From JANNSO01 sp964485395 (lineage in GTDB: Bacteria; Spirochaetota; Spirochaetia; Treponematales; UBA12059), in contig CAZAJF010000017.1 of NCBI GenBank assembly GCA_964485395.1, positions 17,321 to 81,320 on the forward strand: 64,000 bases of DNA, written 5' to 3'. Positions 24,563 through 33,626 of the stretch are shown here, piece by piece; position 1 is the stretch's first letter, and every line of letters begins with the position of its first letter. Made by a program: the position numbers and the translations under genes. The notes below the pieces were generated by a model, which worked only from the letters and a program-made list of their open reading frames with translations, was not told the origin of the DNA and ran no database searches.

Positions 24563-26086
24563 CTATTTCAATTTATTCTGGAACACGAGTAGCTGCATGG
24601 ACCCTCCGATACCGTTTAAAACGATATCGTTGTCTCCGTCGCCGTCGATGTCCCCGATAAAAAGACGCGCGTCGATGACCGCATCGGACTCCGCCATGCC
24701 TTGGATGTTATTGGTGCCGATGCCGTTCTTCATTTTATCCAGATCCACGATACTGAACTTACCCGCGTTATTCTGATAGACGAACAGCGACTTGTCGTTG
24801 GTATTTCCTCCGAGTACGAAATCCATATCCCCGTCGCCGTCAAGATCGCCGAAGGCAAGGTCGCCATTGAAAGCCGGCCAGATGCAATCGGCGGAATTGG
24901 GAACCTTGTCGTATACCTGCTTGTTTTCGACGATGAAAGATCCATCGCCGCTCCCAAGGTAGAACCTGACGAAGCGTCCGCCTGCGGGGTCTTTCGGGTG
25001 TCCCGTAGAGCCGAGCACCGCGACGTCCGGCTTGCCGTCGCCGTTGGCGTCCAGCACCCGCAGTGAACAGTCGATGAGCGGCTGGATGCCGTGATTGGCA
25101 AAGGGCGTAAAGGTACCATCGCCGTTACCAAGACAGACTTCCGCGAAGGGAAGACCGTTTCGCTGCGTCTCGGGAATTCCCTGATTTGCCTTGGACCCGA
25201 TGTTGGCCTGCCCCAGCATTATAATGTCGATCTTGCCGTCACCGTTGAAATCGGCCGCCGCGGAAGCGCCGCGCTGCAGCTTCGGCAAGCCGGAAGGGCT
25301 GCGCTCCGGCTCGGTTTCCGGGTTTGCGGGCATTCCGGCTTTCGGCCATCCCGGCTTGGACAGATATTCGAATTTGGCCGCGCCTTTGTTGATGAACACG
25401 CCTGACGTTTCCCAGTCGCGCTGTATCATTTGCCCGGCGGCGTCGGTACCCGATTCCATGCCTTTAGTTCCGGCGAAAACGATATCCACATCCTTGTCGC
25501 CGTCCACGTCCGTCAGCTCAAGGATACCCTTGGACCATCCCAGGCCATTATAGAGGCCTTTTACGGCGGCGTCGGTTTTATTGTCGCCTTGTGAGCTTGC
25601 TCCCCATGCTCCCGGAACATCGGCGAAATCTTCGAGGGGGAGATCCTTGCCGAGCTCCGCCATCAGGCTGAATTTCCCCTTGTCGTTTTTATAGACGTTA
25701 AAAAGCGCGGTATCGGCCGCCACGCCCGTGCGTCCGTACATCACGACGTCCAGGGCGCCGTCTCCGTCCATATCCCCGAGCCGCAGGCACGCGCCGCGAT
25801 CCATCGCAGGCAGACCGTGTTCGGCAGGTTTCAGCGCCGCCGAGAAAGTACCGGCCTTCGTCTGCATATAGATGAACGTGGCCATCGCGGTGCCTGAAAG
25901 ACCTGACACGACAATATCGGCTAGGCCGTTGCCGTCCAGGTCGCCTACGGCGAGCGAACCGCCCGCGACACCGTTATGCGCCGGATACGGCGTATTGATG
26001 GCGCGATTGAACTGAAATCCAGCCTGCGCATTCAGGTTCGCGGCCAAGCACAAGGCCAAAAGCGCCATAATCGATTTTGCTTGCAT
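24563..26086 (-). CDS. Secreted FG-GAP/VCBS beta-propeller protein
   Basis: The protein has 507 residues from ATG 26086, which follows AAGGAG. A signal peptide ends near AANLNAQAG. The rest is made of repeated blade motifs with calcium-binding loops: DLDGNGLADIVVSG, DMDGDGALDVVMYG, DVDGDKDVDIVFAG, DFNGDGKIDIIMLG, DANGDGKPDVAVLG, DLDGDGDMDFVLGG and DIDGDGDNDIVLNG. Seven visible repeats fit a seven-bladed propeller as in integrin-alpha-like proteins. The exported product probably binds ligands or surfaces and needs calcium. The partner is unknown. Confidence 0.88.
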   Translation of the reverse strand: MQAKSIMALLALCLAANLNAQAGFQFNRAINTPYPAHNGVAGGSLAVGDLDGNGLADIVVSGLSGTAMATFIYMQTKAGTFSAALKPAEHGLPAMDRGACLRLGDMDGDGALDVVMYGRTGVAADTALFNVYKNDKGKFSLMAELGKDLPLEDFADVPGAWGASSQGDNKTDAAVKGLYNGLGWSKGILELTDVDGDKDVDIVFAGTKGMESGTDAAGQMIQRDWETSGVFINKGAAKFEYLSKPGWPKAGMPANPETEPERSPSGLPKLQRGASAAADFNGDGKIDIIMLGQANIGSKANQGIPETQRNGLPFAEVCLGNGDGTFTPFANHGIQPLIDCSLRVLDANGDGKPDVAVLGSTGHPKDPAGGRFVRFYLGSGDGSFIVENKQVYDKVPNSADCIWPAFNGDLAFGDLDGDGDMDFVLGGNTNDKSLFVYQNNAGKFSIVDLDKMKNGIGTNNIQGMAESDAVIDARLFIGDIDGDGDNDIVLNGIGGSMQLLVFQNKLK

Positions 26087-26162
26087 ACGTGTCTCCTTGG
26101 AATGGATTGCAGGTATCAAGTATATTCGCGCTGCGTTCGATGTCAAATGCGGGAAAAATCCA

Positions 26163-27755
26163 TTAGAGCGCGATTTCGCGTACTCGCTCCGCAGGAAATA
26201 TATCCTTTACGGCTTGGTCATGCGTCACCACGACGAGTATTTTTCCTGCCGTGTTCGCGAGCACTCCGGCGACGAGTTTCCGAATCGTCGCATTATCGAT
26301 GTTCGCGAAGGTCTCGTCGAGAATCACGAAGTCCTTTTTATGCAGGCACAAAAGGAGACGCGCCAAGGCGATTCGCTTGCGCTCACCGCCGGACACTTTG
26401 TCTATTTCGCTCGTGCCAATTTCATGCTCGAGATCGCGGACATGGGTCGCGTCCGCGGCGGCCTGAATCTGCCTCTCGGTAAAATCGCTGCCGAACATGG
26501 TGATGTTATCGCGTACGGTGGCATTGAGGAGGTACATGTTTTGGCGAACGATGCCCACCCGCTGTTGAACCGACTCGCGGCGAATAGCAGACAGATCCAC
26601 GCCGTTGTAGCGAACGCGGCCTTCGTAGGCTATCTCGCCGAGCATCGCGTTGACGAGGGTGCTCTTGCCCACCCCGCTTTTTCCCGAGATGAAATAGATA
26701 TAGCCCTTCTCGAGCGTCGCGGAGAGCGACTCGATTACCGTCTTGCCGTCGTATTTTACCGTCAGGTCGTGTACTTCTACCGCATCGATGCTGCCGCAGT
26801 CCACGGCATCGGCCCCGAGGGCACTCCTGGCTATTTCAAAAAAATCGTCGACCGGCTTGATGAGGGCGGCGATATCCTTTCCGTTGCTGCGCAGGTTCAG
26901 GATTGAGGAAAAAATGGATGCGTAGTTATTCGTGTACATGTACATCGCCAGCAAGGTACCCGTCGATACGTCCGGCTTGAAAAGCGCTTTATAGAGGATC
27001 AGTATGGCAATGCTGACGAAACTGCCAATATAGGAAAAATATCGCGGAAACGAGCTGGAAATCGCCATGTCCACATTTCGCCGGATATATGTTTGGTTAA
27101 GGTCGTCGAATTTTCCAAGGAATGAATTCTTCTCGGCATAGTATTTAACGTCGAAATTTCCGTAAATGGCATCTTTTGTAAACGACAGGACCTTTGAGTA
27201 GGCCGCCCGTTCCGCCATGCGTTTTGCCTGGATACCGTCGATTTTCCTATGGGTCGCAAAGTAGAAGATCGCATACCACGTGACGGTCATGAGCCCCAGG
27301 AGCCAATCAAGCGCCAAGACGAAAAAAGCGAGCGTGACTACCTGTATGACGACGCTGATGAGGGAAAAATAACGGCTGAGGACTTTTCCCTTGAGCGCCT
27401 CCATGTCGCTCGTGGCCATTCGCGCGAGCTGATTGGGATTCATGGAGGAGAATATTTTTTTATCGCTCGCTATCGCGATGCCTATGAGGTCGCGGAGCAT
27501 CGTAAAGCCGAGTTTACCCGAAAATTTAAAGTAGTATTTGTCCGCCAGCATGTCGGAACAATACCGAATGAAGCCGGTAAGCACCAAGCCCGCCGCGACG
27601 GCCGCGAGCAACGGCAGCGGAATGCCCGTTACGCCGTCCGACAGGCGCTTGATGGCATACGGAATTCCCTGGGCGATCGTGTTGGCGAGCAGCATGAAAA
27701 ACGTGACGGCAAGCAGGCTCTTTTTATCGCTGAACAGCGTTTTCGTCGTGTACAT
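26163..27755 (-). CDS. ABC exporter half-transporter (fused membrane and ATPase domains)
   Basis: The protein has 530 residues. Six membrane helices (about 10-300) are followed by an ATPase with Walker A GKSGVGKST, Q-loop VRQNMYLL, signature VSGGERKRIALARLL, Walker B VILDETFANID and H-loop VTHDQA. The catalytic Glu is present. It should homodimerise in the inner membrane and export a peptide, lipid or drug; no peptidase domain or partner gene points to a substrate. The ATG follows GGAG by 6 nt, and the gene starts 34 nt after the helicase stop, so it may end the long infC operon. Confidence 0.9.
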   Translation of the reverse strand: MYTTKTLFSDKKSLLAVTFFMLLANTIAQGIPYAIKRLSDGVTGIPLPLLAAVAAGLVLTGFIRYCSDMLADKYYFKFSGKLGFTMLRDLIGIAIASDKKIFSSMNPNQLARMATSDMEALKGKVLSRYFSLISVVIQVVTLAFFVLALDWLLGLMTVTWYAIFYFATHRKIDGIQAKRMAERAAYSKVLSFTKDAIYGNFDVKYYAEKNSFLGKFDDLNQTYIRRNVDMAISSSFPRYFSYIGSFVSIAILILYKALFKPDVSTGTLLAMYMYTNNYASIFSSILNLRSNGKDIAALIKPVDDFFEIARSALGADAVDCGSIDAVEVHDLTVKYDGKTVIESLSATLEKGYIYFISGKSGVGKSTLVNAMLGEIAYEGRVRYNGVDLSAIRRESVQQRVGIVRQNMYLLNATVRDNITMFGSDFTERQIQAAADATHVRDLEHEIGTSEIDKVSGGERKRIALARLLLCLHKKDFVILDETFANIDNATIRKLVAGVLANTAGKILVVVTHDQAVKDIFPAERVREIAL

Positions 27756-27789
27756 TTTTTACTCCGGGCAGCATGGTAGAGGGCTCGAT

Positions 27790-29808
27790 TTACATGAACA
27801 TCTTGTGCACGTCCTGCCAGACCGCGGCTTCCTCGTCCTCGGTAAGGGGAGCCTCGTCCTCCCGCCACGCCAGGAGCTCCTCGGGAATCTCCGAGAGGAA
27901 CGGGGACGGCGAGCAGTCCACCGGCATGGCGTTACGCCGCCGGCGCCGGCACGCGGTGATGAGGAGCCGTCGGCGCGCGCGGGTGATGGCCACATAGAAC
28001 AGCCGCCGTTCCTCCTCCACGTTTCCGTCTCCTTCCTCGAGGGAGCGCGCATGGGGAATGATGCCGTCCTCGCAGCCGGGAATGAACACCACCTCGAATT
28101 CGAGGCCCTTCGCTGCATGTATGGTCATGAGATTGACCTTGCCGCCCTCGTCCTCTTCCTGGTCGTCGCGGGTAATCAGGGATATTCTGTTAAGCCAGGC
28201 GAAGAGTCCCGTATCGAAGTTGTCGGGATCCTTCTCCCAGGTGTCGATGCCCTTCACGAGGCTCTCGACGTTCAAGATCTTCCACTTGGCGGCTTTTTCG
28301 TTATGCAGGTTGTCGGCGACGAGGTAGCCGGAGTAGTCGATGGTCTCCAGGAGCTTGCGCACCTTCACGGCCAGGTTTTTCTTGCCTCCGAGCAGCTCCT
28401 CGCGGAAATATTCCAGCAGGGAGAGGAACGAGTCCATGTCCTGCCGGGAGCGTTCGGGAAAGTCCAGGGTATCGTCGGTCCTGATGGCCTGCATGGCGGC
28501 GCGGAGGCCGCAGCCCCGCTTCTTGGCCACCTCGCTGATCATCTCCACCGAGCGCCTGCCAAGGCCGCGCCTGGGAACGTTCACGATGCGGATGAGGTTC
28601 ACGTCGTCCTCGGGATTGGCGATGCAGCGTAAATAGGAAATAACGTCCTTGATTTCCTTGCGCTGAAAAAAGCTCGTGCCTCCGGTTACCTTGTAGGGAA
28701 GGTTCGCCTCCAGGAAGGACTCCTCGATGTGCCGCGTCAGCGCGTTCGTGCGTATGAGTACGCCGAACTGGTCGTAGCGGAGCTTGTCCTTGAGCTTGAT
28801 CTCCTTGATGGCCCTGGCGATGAACTCTCCCTCCTCCACTTCCGTCTCCGGCGCGAAAATCTCTATGAGGGCGCCGCCTTCATTGGGCGTCTTGAGGTTC
28901 TTTTCCTTGCGGTTGGTATTGTTGGAGATGACGCTGTTGGCCGCGTCCAGTATCGTGGTGGTGGAGCGGTAGTTTCGGTAAAGGGTGACTTCCTTGCGGT
29001 CCGGCCAGTCTTTCTCGAAGTTGATTATATTCTCGTAGTTGGCGCCGCGCCAGGAATAGATGGACTGGTCGTCGTCGCCCACCACGCAGATATTGTCCCG
29101 CGAGAGCAGCCGCATGAGCGTGTACTGCTGCAGCGAGGTATCCTGGAATTCGTCGATCATTATATATTTATAATGGTCGCGGTAGGCTTCGCGTGTCTCG
29201 GGGTACAGTTCCAGTATCCGTATGGGCAGGCCGATGAGGTCGTCGAAGTCCACCGCGTTGTACGCCTTGAGCGCCGCCTGGTACTCCTCGAACACCTTCT
29301 CGTACTCGTCGTTGCCGTCCCATTTCTTGCGCCCCGTCTTTACCTCGGAAAAGGCCACGCCCGCCTTGTTCACGTCGAAGCTCTCCAGCTTGAAGCCCGT
29401 TTCCCGGGCGCAGTCCCGTATGAGCTGGGTGCGGTCCGACTCATCATAGATGGAGAAATTATCGCGCCAGCCGAGCCTGGTGATTTCCTTGCGGAGAACC
29501 TTGACGCCGAATGAGTGGAATGTGCTGACGGTAAGGTTTTGCAGCTTCTTGCCGGTGAGCGCCTTAAGCCTGTCGGCCATCTCGCGCGCCGCCTTGTTGG
29601 TAAAGGTAAGCGCGAGTATCGCCGACTGCGGTACGCCTTTCTCGAGCATGTACGCGGCGCGGAAGGTGATTACCCGCGTCTTGCCAGAGCCGGCGCCGGC
29701 GAGTATGAGGATGGGGCCGTCCATATGGGTGGCGGCGTCGAACTGCTCCGGGTTCAGCTCGGCCTCGTAGTCGAGGTGAACCGGATTTTCGTTATATTTT
29801 TTTGACAA
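27790..29808 (-). CDS. UvrD/PcrA/Rep-family DNA helicase
   Basis: The 672-residue superfamily 1A helicase moves 3'-5' on single-stranded DNA in repair or replication restart. Motifs in order: LNPEQFDAA (Q), GAGSGKTR (I), ALTFTNKAAREM (Ia), MIDEFQDTS (II), VVGDDDQSIYSWRGA (III), LYRNYRS (IV), NLMTIHAAKGLEFEVVFI (V) and FYVAITRARRRLLI (VI). The C-terminal tail is short, which favours Rep or PcrA over UvrD. The start overlaps the membrane-protein gene upstream by 17 nt. Confidence 0.95.
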   Translation of the reverse strand: MSKKYNENPVHLDYEAELNPEQFDAATHMDGPILILAGAGSGKTRVITFRAAYMLEKGVPQSAILALTFTNKAAREMADRLKALTGKKLQNLTVSTFHSFGVKVLRKEITRLGWRDNFSIYDESDRTQLIRDCARETGFKLESFDVNKAGVAFSEVKTGRKKWDGNDEYEKVFEEYQAALKAYNAVDFDDLIGLPIRILELYPETREAYRDHYKYIMIDEFQDTSLQQYTLMRLLSRDNICVVGDDDQSIYSWRGANYENIINFEKDWPDRKEVTLYRNYRSTTTILDAANSVISNNTNRKEKNLKTPNEGGALIEIFAPETEVEEGEFIARAIKEIKLKDKLRYDQFGVLIRTNALTRHIEESFLEANLPYKVTGGTSFFQRKEIKDVISYLRCIANPEDDVNLIRIVNVPRRGLGRRSVEMISEVAKKRGCGLRAAMQAIRTDDTLDFPERSRQDMDSFLSLLEYFREELLGGKKNLAVKVRKLLETIDYSGYLVADNLHNEKAAKWKILNVESLVKGIDTWEKDPDNFDTGLFAWLNRISLITRDDQEEDEGGKVNLMTIHAAKGLEFEVVFIPGCEDGIIPHARSLEEGDGNVEEERRLFYVAITRARRRLLITACRRRRRNAMPVDCSPSPFLSEIPEELLAWREDEAPLTEDEEAAVWQDVHKMFM

Positions 29809-30271
29809 AAATCGACAGCGCCGAAACGCCGAGCCCCACTACCGCCGTAACGACGACGGCCGCGATGAATACTCCCGCGATTACCGCCAAAACAGTCTTT
29901 TTCCGGTCCATTCCCAGAATCCAGCCTCCAAGCGCCCCGGTCCACGCTCCGGTCATGGGCAAGGGGATGGCGACGAAGATCATAAGGCCCCAGTAACCGT
30001 ATTTCTCGACGCCCGCATGCACTTTAAGGCGTGTCTTGGCGACGAATCGGTCGAAAACGCCGGCATAGAATTTCCATTTATAAAGCAGCTTGTGTGCCGT
30101 ATCCAGAAAGACGAATACGATGAGCGGCACGAGTGCATTGGCTGCGAATCCGATCAGGGCGGCGGTAAAAAGATTGGAACCGCGAGCTACGGCGAACGGA
30201 ATCGCACCGCGCAACTCCGAGATAGGTGCGATGGCAAGCCCCAAGGTAATAAGTAAATCAGTTAGTTTCAT
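29792..30271 (-). CDS. Small multidrug-export family membrane protein
   Basis: The 159-residue protein has four or five membrane segments. The opening LLITLGLAIAPISELRGAIP is the signature of the small multidrug-export (PF06695-type) family, followed by YWGLMIFVAIPLPMTGAWTG. The family name is historical and transport activity is weakly supported. The ATG overlaps the miaA stop by 4 nt. Confidence 0.83.
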   Translation of the reverse strand: MKLTDLLITLGLAIAPISELRGAIPFAVARGSNLFTAALIGFAANALVPLIVFVFLDTAHKLLYKWKFYAGVFDRFVAKTRLKVHAGVEKYGYWGLMIFVAIPLPMTGAWTGALGGWILGMDRKKTVLAVIAGVFIAAVVVTAVVGLGVSALSIFVKKI

Positions 30272-31263
30272 GAGAGTGGATTATAGCCAAAGAGCCTGTC
30301 AGGGGCAAGGTGAGCATCTATCGCGGCGCGTATTTTTTCGGTATCCTCAGGATTAAACCACCGGACGCCTTGCAGGCTGCGCATAAACGTAAGCTGGCGC
30401 TTGGCATAATGCCGGGTATTCAGGGCAATGGCTGCGGCGATGCGCTTATTCCGCTCTGCATCGTCGCGGGAATCCACTTCGAGGCTCGGTTCGAAGAATT
30501 CGGCATAACCTATTCCCTTCATTCCCGGATCGTCGGGAGAATAACCCCGCGCGATCAAGTCGGCGACTTCTTGCGGCAGTCCGGCTTCCATCATTGCCTT
30601 GACGCGCGCGTCGATGCGGGTATACAGCTCGGCGCGGTCCCGGTCGATTCCAATAGCCAGCACATCCCAGCGAGAACGCGGAGTATCCGGCACCGCGAAG
30701 GATGAGAGGGGCTTGCCCGAGCATCGGTAGACTTCAAGCGCCCGCGAAATGCGGTACTGGTCGGCGGGAGCGATGCGCGCCCAGCTTGCCGGATCTGCCA
30801 AAGCCAATTCCGAGCGGAGACGCTCGGGGCCTCCTGCCGCGCAAAGCTCGGCCTGAATCCCAGCCCTGATGCCTGGGTCCGAAGGAGGCGCTACCGGTAA
30901 ACCAAGAATAAAAGCTTTGATATAATACGCGGTTCCCCCGGAAATCACCGGTATTCCGCCATTTTCCAGTATTTCCTCGCAGGCTTCATCCGCGAGTCGC
31001 ACGAAATCACCTAGAGAAAAACTGTCGCGGGGATCTCGTATATCGATGAGGCGATGGGGAATCGCTGCCAGGGTTTTTGCGTCAGGTTTAGCCGCGCCGA
31101 TATCGAGCCCCCGATAGACTTGGATGCTATCCGCGGAAACGACAACGACCGGCCTTGTTACAGGCCGGTCGCTATTCGCAAAAAGCGCTTCGAGGAGCGC
31201 GGTCTTGCCGCAGGCAGTCGGCCCGAACAGGGCCAGCACCTTATTCTTCGAAACGATACTCAA
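30268..31263 (-). CDS. miaA: tRNA dimethylallyltransferase
   Basis: MiaA adds a dimethylallyl group to A37 of tRNAs that read UNN codons. The P-loop LFGPTACGKTAL is followed by SADSIQVYRGLDIGAAKPDA, a hallmark of the family, then PVISGGTAYYIKA and KGIGYAEFF, with the C-terminal NTRHYAKRQLTFMR. The start is uncertain: I chose TTG 31263, giving 10 residues before the P-loop strand. ATG 31293 (longer overlap with rpoZ) and GTG 31239 are alternatives, and none has a good ribosome-binding site, so coupling to rpoZ is likely. The canonical P-loop S is Cys here (TACGKT). Confidence 0.92.
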   Translation of the reverse strand: MSIVSKNKVLALFGPTACGKTALLEALFANSDRPVTRPVVVVSADSIQVYRGLDIGAAKPDAKTLAAIPHRLIDIRDPRDSFSLGDFVRLADEACEEILENGGIPVISGGTAYYIKAFILGLPVAPPSDPGIRAGIQAELCAAGGPERLRSELALADPASWARIAPADQYRISRALEVYRCSGKPLSSFAVPDTPRSRWDVLAIGIDRDRAELYTRIDARVKAMMEAGLPQEVADLIARGYSPDDPGMKGIGYAEFFEPSLEVDSRDDAERNKRIAAAIALNTRHYAKRQLTFMRSLQGVRWFNPEDTEKIRAAIDAHLAPDRLFGYNPLS

Positions 31264-31432
31264 CTTGTTTGGTAAAAATCTGGCGCATGGCAAGCGATAC
31301 TACTTTGCCATTGTTCTTCTCGACCTCGGGAGTCTTGAGAACGGCTAGCTGATAGGCGCGCCGGTTAACGGCAACGGTGAATTCGTAGGCATTTCCGCCG
31401 TATTCGATCAGGTCATCCATTGGCATGCTCAT
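31241..31432 (-). CDS. rpoZ: RNA polymerase omega subunit (probable)
   Basis: The 63-residue protein contains NAYEFTVAVNRRAYQLAVLK, which matches the omega fold segment usually written as [NS]-x-[YF]-x-L-[VT]-x-x-x-[AS]-x-R-A-x-Q. Omega helps assemble the beta' subunit. The acidic C-terminus is short. It sits between zapA (4-nt overlap) and miaA. The size is at the lower end for the family. Confidence 0.75.
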   Translation of the reverse strand: MSMPMDDLIEYGGNAYEFTVAVNRRAYQLAVLKTPEVEKNNGKVVSLAMRQIFTKQVEYRFEE

Positions 31433-31764
31433 TCAGGTCTCCCTATGCTTGTATTGGAATCGCGGAGCGTATCGTCGATTCGCGCGATGAGCCGATCCGT
31501 TATGGAAGACAGTTCGTCTTTCATACCGGAATCCAGGTCTTTGCACAGCGAAGCGTCGAGCCTCTCGCGAAATAATTCATCGATAATGTAGATACTGGCC
31601 AAAATAGAGGCTTTCAAGGGATCCGACACACGGCTGGAGCTGTGTATCATCGTTATCTTGTTCTGAAAATAGGTAAGCAGCGACTCGATATAGTCTTTGG
31701 TCTCGTCCGTCTGGATGGTAAACGAGGTTCCCAGAATATCGACCCGTACCGTCTCTATCGCCAT
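31429..31764 (-). CDS. zapA: Cell division protein ZapA
   Basis: The 111-residue protein begins with the ZapA strand VRVDILGTSFTIQTDE, then YIESLLTYFQNKI and a C-terminal coiled-coil helix (SILASIYIIDELFRERL). ZapA cross-links FtsZ filaments at the division ring. It is preceded 6 nt upstream by a coiled-coil gene, which may be a functional partner. Confidence 0.83.
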   Translation of the reverse strand: MAIETVRVDILGTSFTIQTDETKDYIESLLTYFQNKITMIHSSSRVSDPLKASILASIYIIDELFRERLDASLCKDLDSGMKDELSSITDRLIARIDDTLRDSNTSIGRPE

Positions 31765-31770
31765 GGCACT

Positions 31771-32193
31771 CTAGAAAAGCTGCGTTGAATCGAGGGCTGG
31801 ATCTTCCGATCCCTCATCGCCGTCGCCATCGTCGTCTTCCTGAACCTTTTTTTCTTCCTCTGCGAACATATCGGTATCGGATGCCGCTTTTTCCGCAGCC
31901 TCCGGATTTTTTTCATGTTCTTCCGCCGTGCGATTAACAGCGGGATGCTCCGAGGCGGCATGAACGACATCCTCGAATTGATCCAGTTTTCGCAGAGCTT
32001 GTACGATACCTTGCTCGATGCGAACCTGATCCTGCTGGAATTCCTTGACGAGTCCCTCAAGCTCGGCTACGCGTCCTTCGGCGGCGACAAGACCCGTGCG
32101 AAGCTGAGCGTTCTCGTTTTTGAGTGATGCTATTAATGCAACGGCCTTTTCGACGCGCGTTTCAAGGGCGCGAACCTGCTCAAGGGACACCAT
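31771..32193 (-). CDS. Coiled-coil protein, ZapB-like by context
   Basis: The protein has 140 residues. Residues 1-85 form a continuous coiled coil (VEKAVALIASLKNENAQLRT, VAELEGLVKEFQ). The remaining third is acidic, disordered and Glu/Asp/Ala-rich. There is no enzyme motif. Its place directly before zapA suggests a ZapB-like cell-division role. It starts 2 nt after the rplT stop. Confidence 0.6.
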   Translation of the reverse strand: MVSLEQVRALETRVEKAVALIASLKNENAQLRTGLVAAEGRVAELEGLVKEFQQDQVRIEQGIVQALRKLDQFEDVVHAASEHPAVNRTAEEHEKNPEAAEKAASDTDMFAEEEKKVQEDDDGDGDEGSEDPALDSTQLF

Positions 32194-32195
32194 GA

Positions 32196-32570
32196 TTACG
32201 CCTTGACCGCTTTCTTGGCCAAGCCGGCTTTTGCCTGCTCGACAACTGCCTTGAATGCGTTCGGATCGCGGATGGCCACGTCGGACAGCATCTTGCGGTC
32301 TACGGTGATATTGGCCACGACCAAACCCTCGATGAAGCGGTTATAGGACAGACCCTCGGCGCGGCATGCGGCGTTGATACGGGTAATCCACAATCGGCGG
32401 AACTGTACTTTCTTGTCGCGACGGTCGCGATAGGCATACATCAGCGACTTGGCTACTGCGTCCTTGGCCGTCTTGTGATTGGTGGACCTTCGTCCCCTGA
32501 AACCTTTGGCTAGTTTTAGTATCTTCTTACGATGATCTTTTCGCCTGGTTCCGTCTACTGCTCTTGGCAT
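32196..32570 (-). CDS. rplT: 50S ribosomal protein L20
   Basis: The 124-residue basic protein has the L20 signatures KILKLAKGFRGRRSTNHKTA, YRDRRDKKVQFRRLWITRIN and GLSYNRFIEGL. L20 is needed for early 50S assembly. In other bacteria L20 or a leader RNA regulates infC-rpmI-rplT; about 100 nt lie between rpmI and rplT here (32571-32676). I found no clear binding structure in that stretch. Confidence 0.97.
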   Translation of the reverse strand: MPRAVDGTRRKDHRKKILKLAKGFRGRRSTNHKTAKDAVAKSLMYAYRDRRDKKVQFRRLWITRINAACRAEGLSYNRFIEGLVVANITVDRKMLSDVAIRDPNAFKAVVEQAKAGLAKKAVKA

Positions 32571-32676
32571 TGTAGTCTCCTAAAAATTTATGCGCCTGCA
32601 AGAATTCGTGTCATCAACGAAAGCCGCGCGGCTGTTTGCAACGTAGTTGCCGTGCAATGTTCCTCAGAAACGGAGA

Positions 32677-32877
32677 TTATCCGTAGGGGAGGAGTTTCTT
32701 CTTGATTTCATGAACGGGGCCAACACCAACATAGCCGCACTTGCGAAGTTTTCTCTTGCGCTTGGAGCTTTTCTTGGTGAGGATATGGCGCAGGTTCTGT
32801 TTCTTGTACTTCACCTTGCCGTTTGCGGTAAACGAAAATCGCTTAGCCGCGGCACGCTTGGTCTTCATCTTGGGCAT
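32677..32877 (-). CDS. rpmI: 50S ribosomal protein L35
   Basis: The 66-residue basic protein starts MPKMKTKRAAAKRFSFTANG and contains HILTKKSSKRKRKLRK, typical of L35. The ATG at 32877 gives the normal family length; an upstream ATG at 32979 lies inside infC. It sits 13 nt after the infC stop. Confidence 0.97.
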   Translation of the reverse strand: MPKMKTKRAAAKRFSFTANGKVKYKKQNLRHILTKKSSKRKRKLRKCGYVGVGPVHEIKKKLLPYG

Positions 32878-32890
32878 GACAATCCATCCT

Positions 32891-33490
32891 TCATTCTTGT
32901 GTATCGGTCTCGGGTTTTGCCGCGGTTTCGGCTTCTCCCGTTGTCGAGCGTGGTCCTTCGGGTTTCTTGAGGATGACAACCTTGGGACTGATAATCATGG
33001 ACATGGAACGGCCTTCCATAAGGGGAGGCTTTTCCAGCACGTATTGACCATCCAGACGGGAAAGCATGCTTTTAAGCACGACTTCGCCCAATTCCGTATG
33101 TGCCAACTCGCGGCCCCGGAAACGTACCGTAATCTTGACCTTATCGCCTTCCGCAAGAAAATCCTTGATATGCTTGGACTTGAAGTCGAGCGCGTTTGCG
33201 TCAACCTTTACCTGCATGCGTATTTCCTTGAGCTTTACGATTTTCTGGTGCTTACGATTGTCCTTGAGCTTTTTTTCCTGCTCAAATTTAAATTTTCCAT
33301 AGTCGATGATCTTGCATACCGGCGGAACGGATTGCGGGGCAATCTCCACCAGGTCGAGGCCGAGCTCGCGAGCCATGCGCAATGCCTCAACTGTGGCTAC
33401 CACGCCCTTCTGCTCTCCGCTGTCATCAATCAACCTTACCTCGCGAACACGAATCTGGTCGTTTGTCCGCAAACTTTTGTTGTCCGCCAA
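32891..33490 (-). CDS. infC: Translation initiation factor IF-3
   Basis: The protein has 199 residues from a TTG preceded by GAAGGAGG. The N-domain begins SLRTNDQIRVREVRLIDDSG, and DLVEIAPQSVPPVCKIIDYG leads into the linker helix. The C-domain has KEIRMQVKVDANALDFK and KVKITVRFRGREL. IF-3 checks initiator tRNA on the 30S subunit. A rare start is normal for infC: many bacteria use AUU, which IF-3 itself represses. Here an AUU overlaps the UUG but is one base out of frame. The C-terminal 25 residues are an acidic extension. First gene of the operon. Confidence 0.96.
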   Translation of the reverse strand: MADNKSLRTNDQIRVREVRLIDDSGEQKGVVATVEALRMARELGLDLVEIAPQSVPPVCKIIDYGKFKFEQEKKLKDNRKHQKIVKLKEIRMQVKVDANALDFKSKHIKDFLAEGDKVKITVRFRGRELAHTELGEVVLKSMLSRLDGQYVLEKPPLMEGRSMSMIISPKVVILKKPEGPRSTTGEAETAAKPETDTQE

Positions 33491-33533
33491 TGCGCCTCCT
33501 TCGGCTCTACCCACAATACGGATAGCGTGGCGT

Positions 33534-33563
33534 ACTATACCACAACTGCATTCCACGAGTCAA
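33534..33563 (-). promoter_or_regulatory. Promoter of the infC operon
   Basis: On the minus strand TTGACT (33558-33563), 18-nt spacer, TATAGT (33534-33539). The predicted leader is only about 35-40 nt, which leaves little room for a long leader-encoded regulatory RNA. Confidence 0.6.
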
Positions 33564-33626
33564 ACGGGTATAAAGTGCATAAAAGACCTATTGCGTGGCC
33601 GGATACAAGCATGCTAGCGTTTTGTC

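Noticed and set aside
31263..31293. Longer miaA start at ATG 31293
   Set aside because: It would overlap rpoZ by over 50 nt and add residues absent from family N-termini; kept only as an alternative.
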